Assembly: GCA_016195295.1 (NCBI GenBank)
Contig: JACPZV010000467.1
Span: 1 to 11,623 of the forward strand
From: Acidobacteriota bacterium
Lineage (GTDB): Bacteria > Acidobacteriota > Vicinamibacteria > Vicinamibacterales > CAVVIG01
DNA: 11,623 bases
Direction: 5' to 3'
The notes under the pieces were generated by a model. That model ran no database searches, was not told the origin of the DNA, and saw only the letters and a program-made list of their open reading frames with translations. Made by a program: the position numbers and the translations under genes. Below, piece by piece: positions 11,345 through 11,623 of this stretch (positions are counted from its first letter, which is position 1; each line of letters begins with the position of its first letter).

Positions 11345-11623
11345 TTGAACCTTAAGTCTCGTCCCTCCGCCACCGCCGTCGTCCTCGGCCTCCTGTGCGT
11401 GATGTACCTGATCACCTACGTCGATCGCGTCAATATCGCGACGGCGGCCGGCGAGATTCGCAAGGAACTGTCGCTCTCGAACACCGCGCTCGGCGCGGTG
11501 TTCTCGGCGTTCGCGTATCCGTATCTGCTGTTTCAGGTCTTCGGCGGCTGGGTCGGCGATCGATTCGGACCGAGACGCACGCTCTTCGTCTGCGGTCTCG
11601 TCTGGGCGACCGCAACGATCCTC
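11345..11623 (+). CDS. MFS transporter (ACS-like), N-terminal part, cut by right edge
   Basis: The first 93 codons of a major facilitator permease. TTG 11345 is the only sensible start: an in-frame TAA lies at 11327-11329, and the ATG at 11402 would remove most of the first membrane helix. Helix 1 spans about residues 10-26 (TAVVLGLLCVMYLITYV), followed by DRVNIATAAGEIRKEL, typical of the anion:cation symporter branch (hexuronate, glucarate and related acids). Helix 2 (about 47-66) runs into the MFS signature GGWVGDRFGPRR at 67-78. It should import a small organic acid across the inner membrane with protons; the substrate is a guess from the family. No Shine-Dalgarno is visible before the TTG. 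Confidence 0.85.
   Translation, partial: MNLKSRPSATAVVLGLLCVMYLITYVDRVNIATAAGEIRKELSLSNTALGAVFSAFAYPYLLFQVFGGWVGDRFGPRRTLFVCGLVWATATIL

Overview
The window is GC-rich, contains no rRNA, tRNA, CRISPR array or insertion sequence, and is densely coding on both strands. The gene set suggests an Acidobacteriota genome, probably of the Vicinamibacteria type. It has an Oar-like TonB-dependent receptor with an N-terminal carboxypeptidase-regulatory domain, a CBM9-type protein with a huge poly-glycine run, a cytochrome c/PQQ beta-propeller fusion, a DUF5674 gene, and many short palindromic repeats at gene ends. This placement is inferred from gene content and was not tested by a search.

Left part (1-5701, all minus strand, read right to left). 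A periplasmic PQQ-type dehydrogenase with a fused N-terminal cytochrome c domain (5701-3863) is followed by a 160-bp gap holding a palindromic repeat, three phased AATCG boxes and a 6-4-6 inverted repeat. Next is a TonB-dependent receptor (3702-784) whose reading frame is intact except for one in-frame TAA at 2346-2344. Last is the N-terminal 238 codons of a CBM9/DUF5916-like surface or periplasmic protein that runs off the left edge inside 33 consecutive glycine codons.

Centre (5716-8688, plus). A large YdiJ/D-lactate-dehydrogenase-type flavoprotein fused to an iron-sulfur and CCG-domain module is transcribed divergently from the PQQ gene; only 14 bp separate the two start codons. The linker between its iron-sulfur part and its CCG part is built from DNA repeats: two copies of a GTAGC-type palindromic element and then a run of heptamers. 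A related element recurs near 10254.

Right part. A compact plus-strand cluster comprises a ribbon-helix-helix antitoxin and PIN-domain toxin (vapB/vapC, overlapping by 4 nt), a DUF5674 gene, and an unrecognised 111-aa helical protein overlapping DUF5674 by 1 nt. It converges on an aldo/keto reductase (minus), and one perfect hairpin lies over both stop codons. The aldo/keto reductase is divergent from an MFS permease (plus, TTG start, cut by the right edge) across a 30-bp gap with a symmetric AT-rich element.

Functionally the window mixes nutrient uptake (receptor, MFS permease), periplasmic and cytosolic oxidation of alcohols and 2-hydroxy acids (PQQ protein, flavin/iron-sulfur dehydrogenase, aldo/keto reductase), and a small toxin-antitoxin-centred accessory cluster. 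The most interesting points are repeat elements written into coding sequence, the single-lesion receptor gene, and the vapBC-DUF5674-helical-protein cluster.
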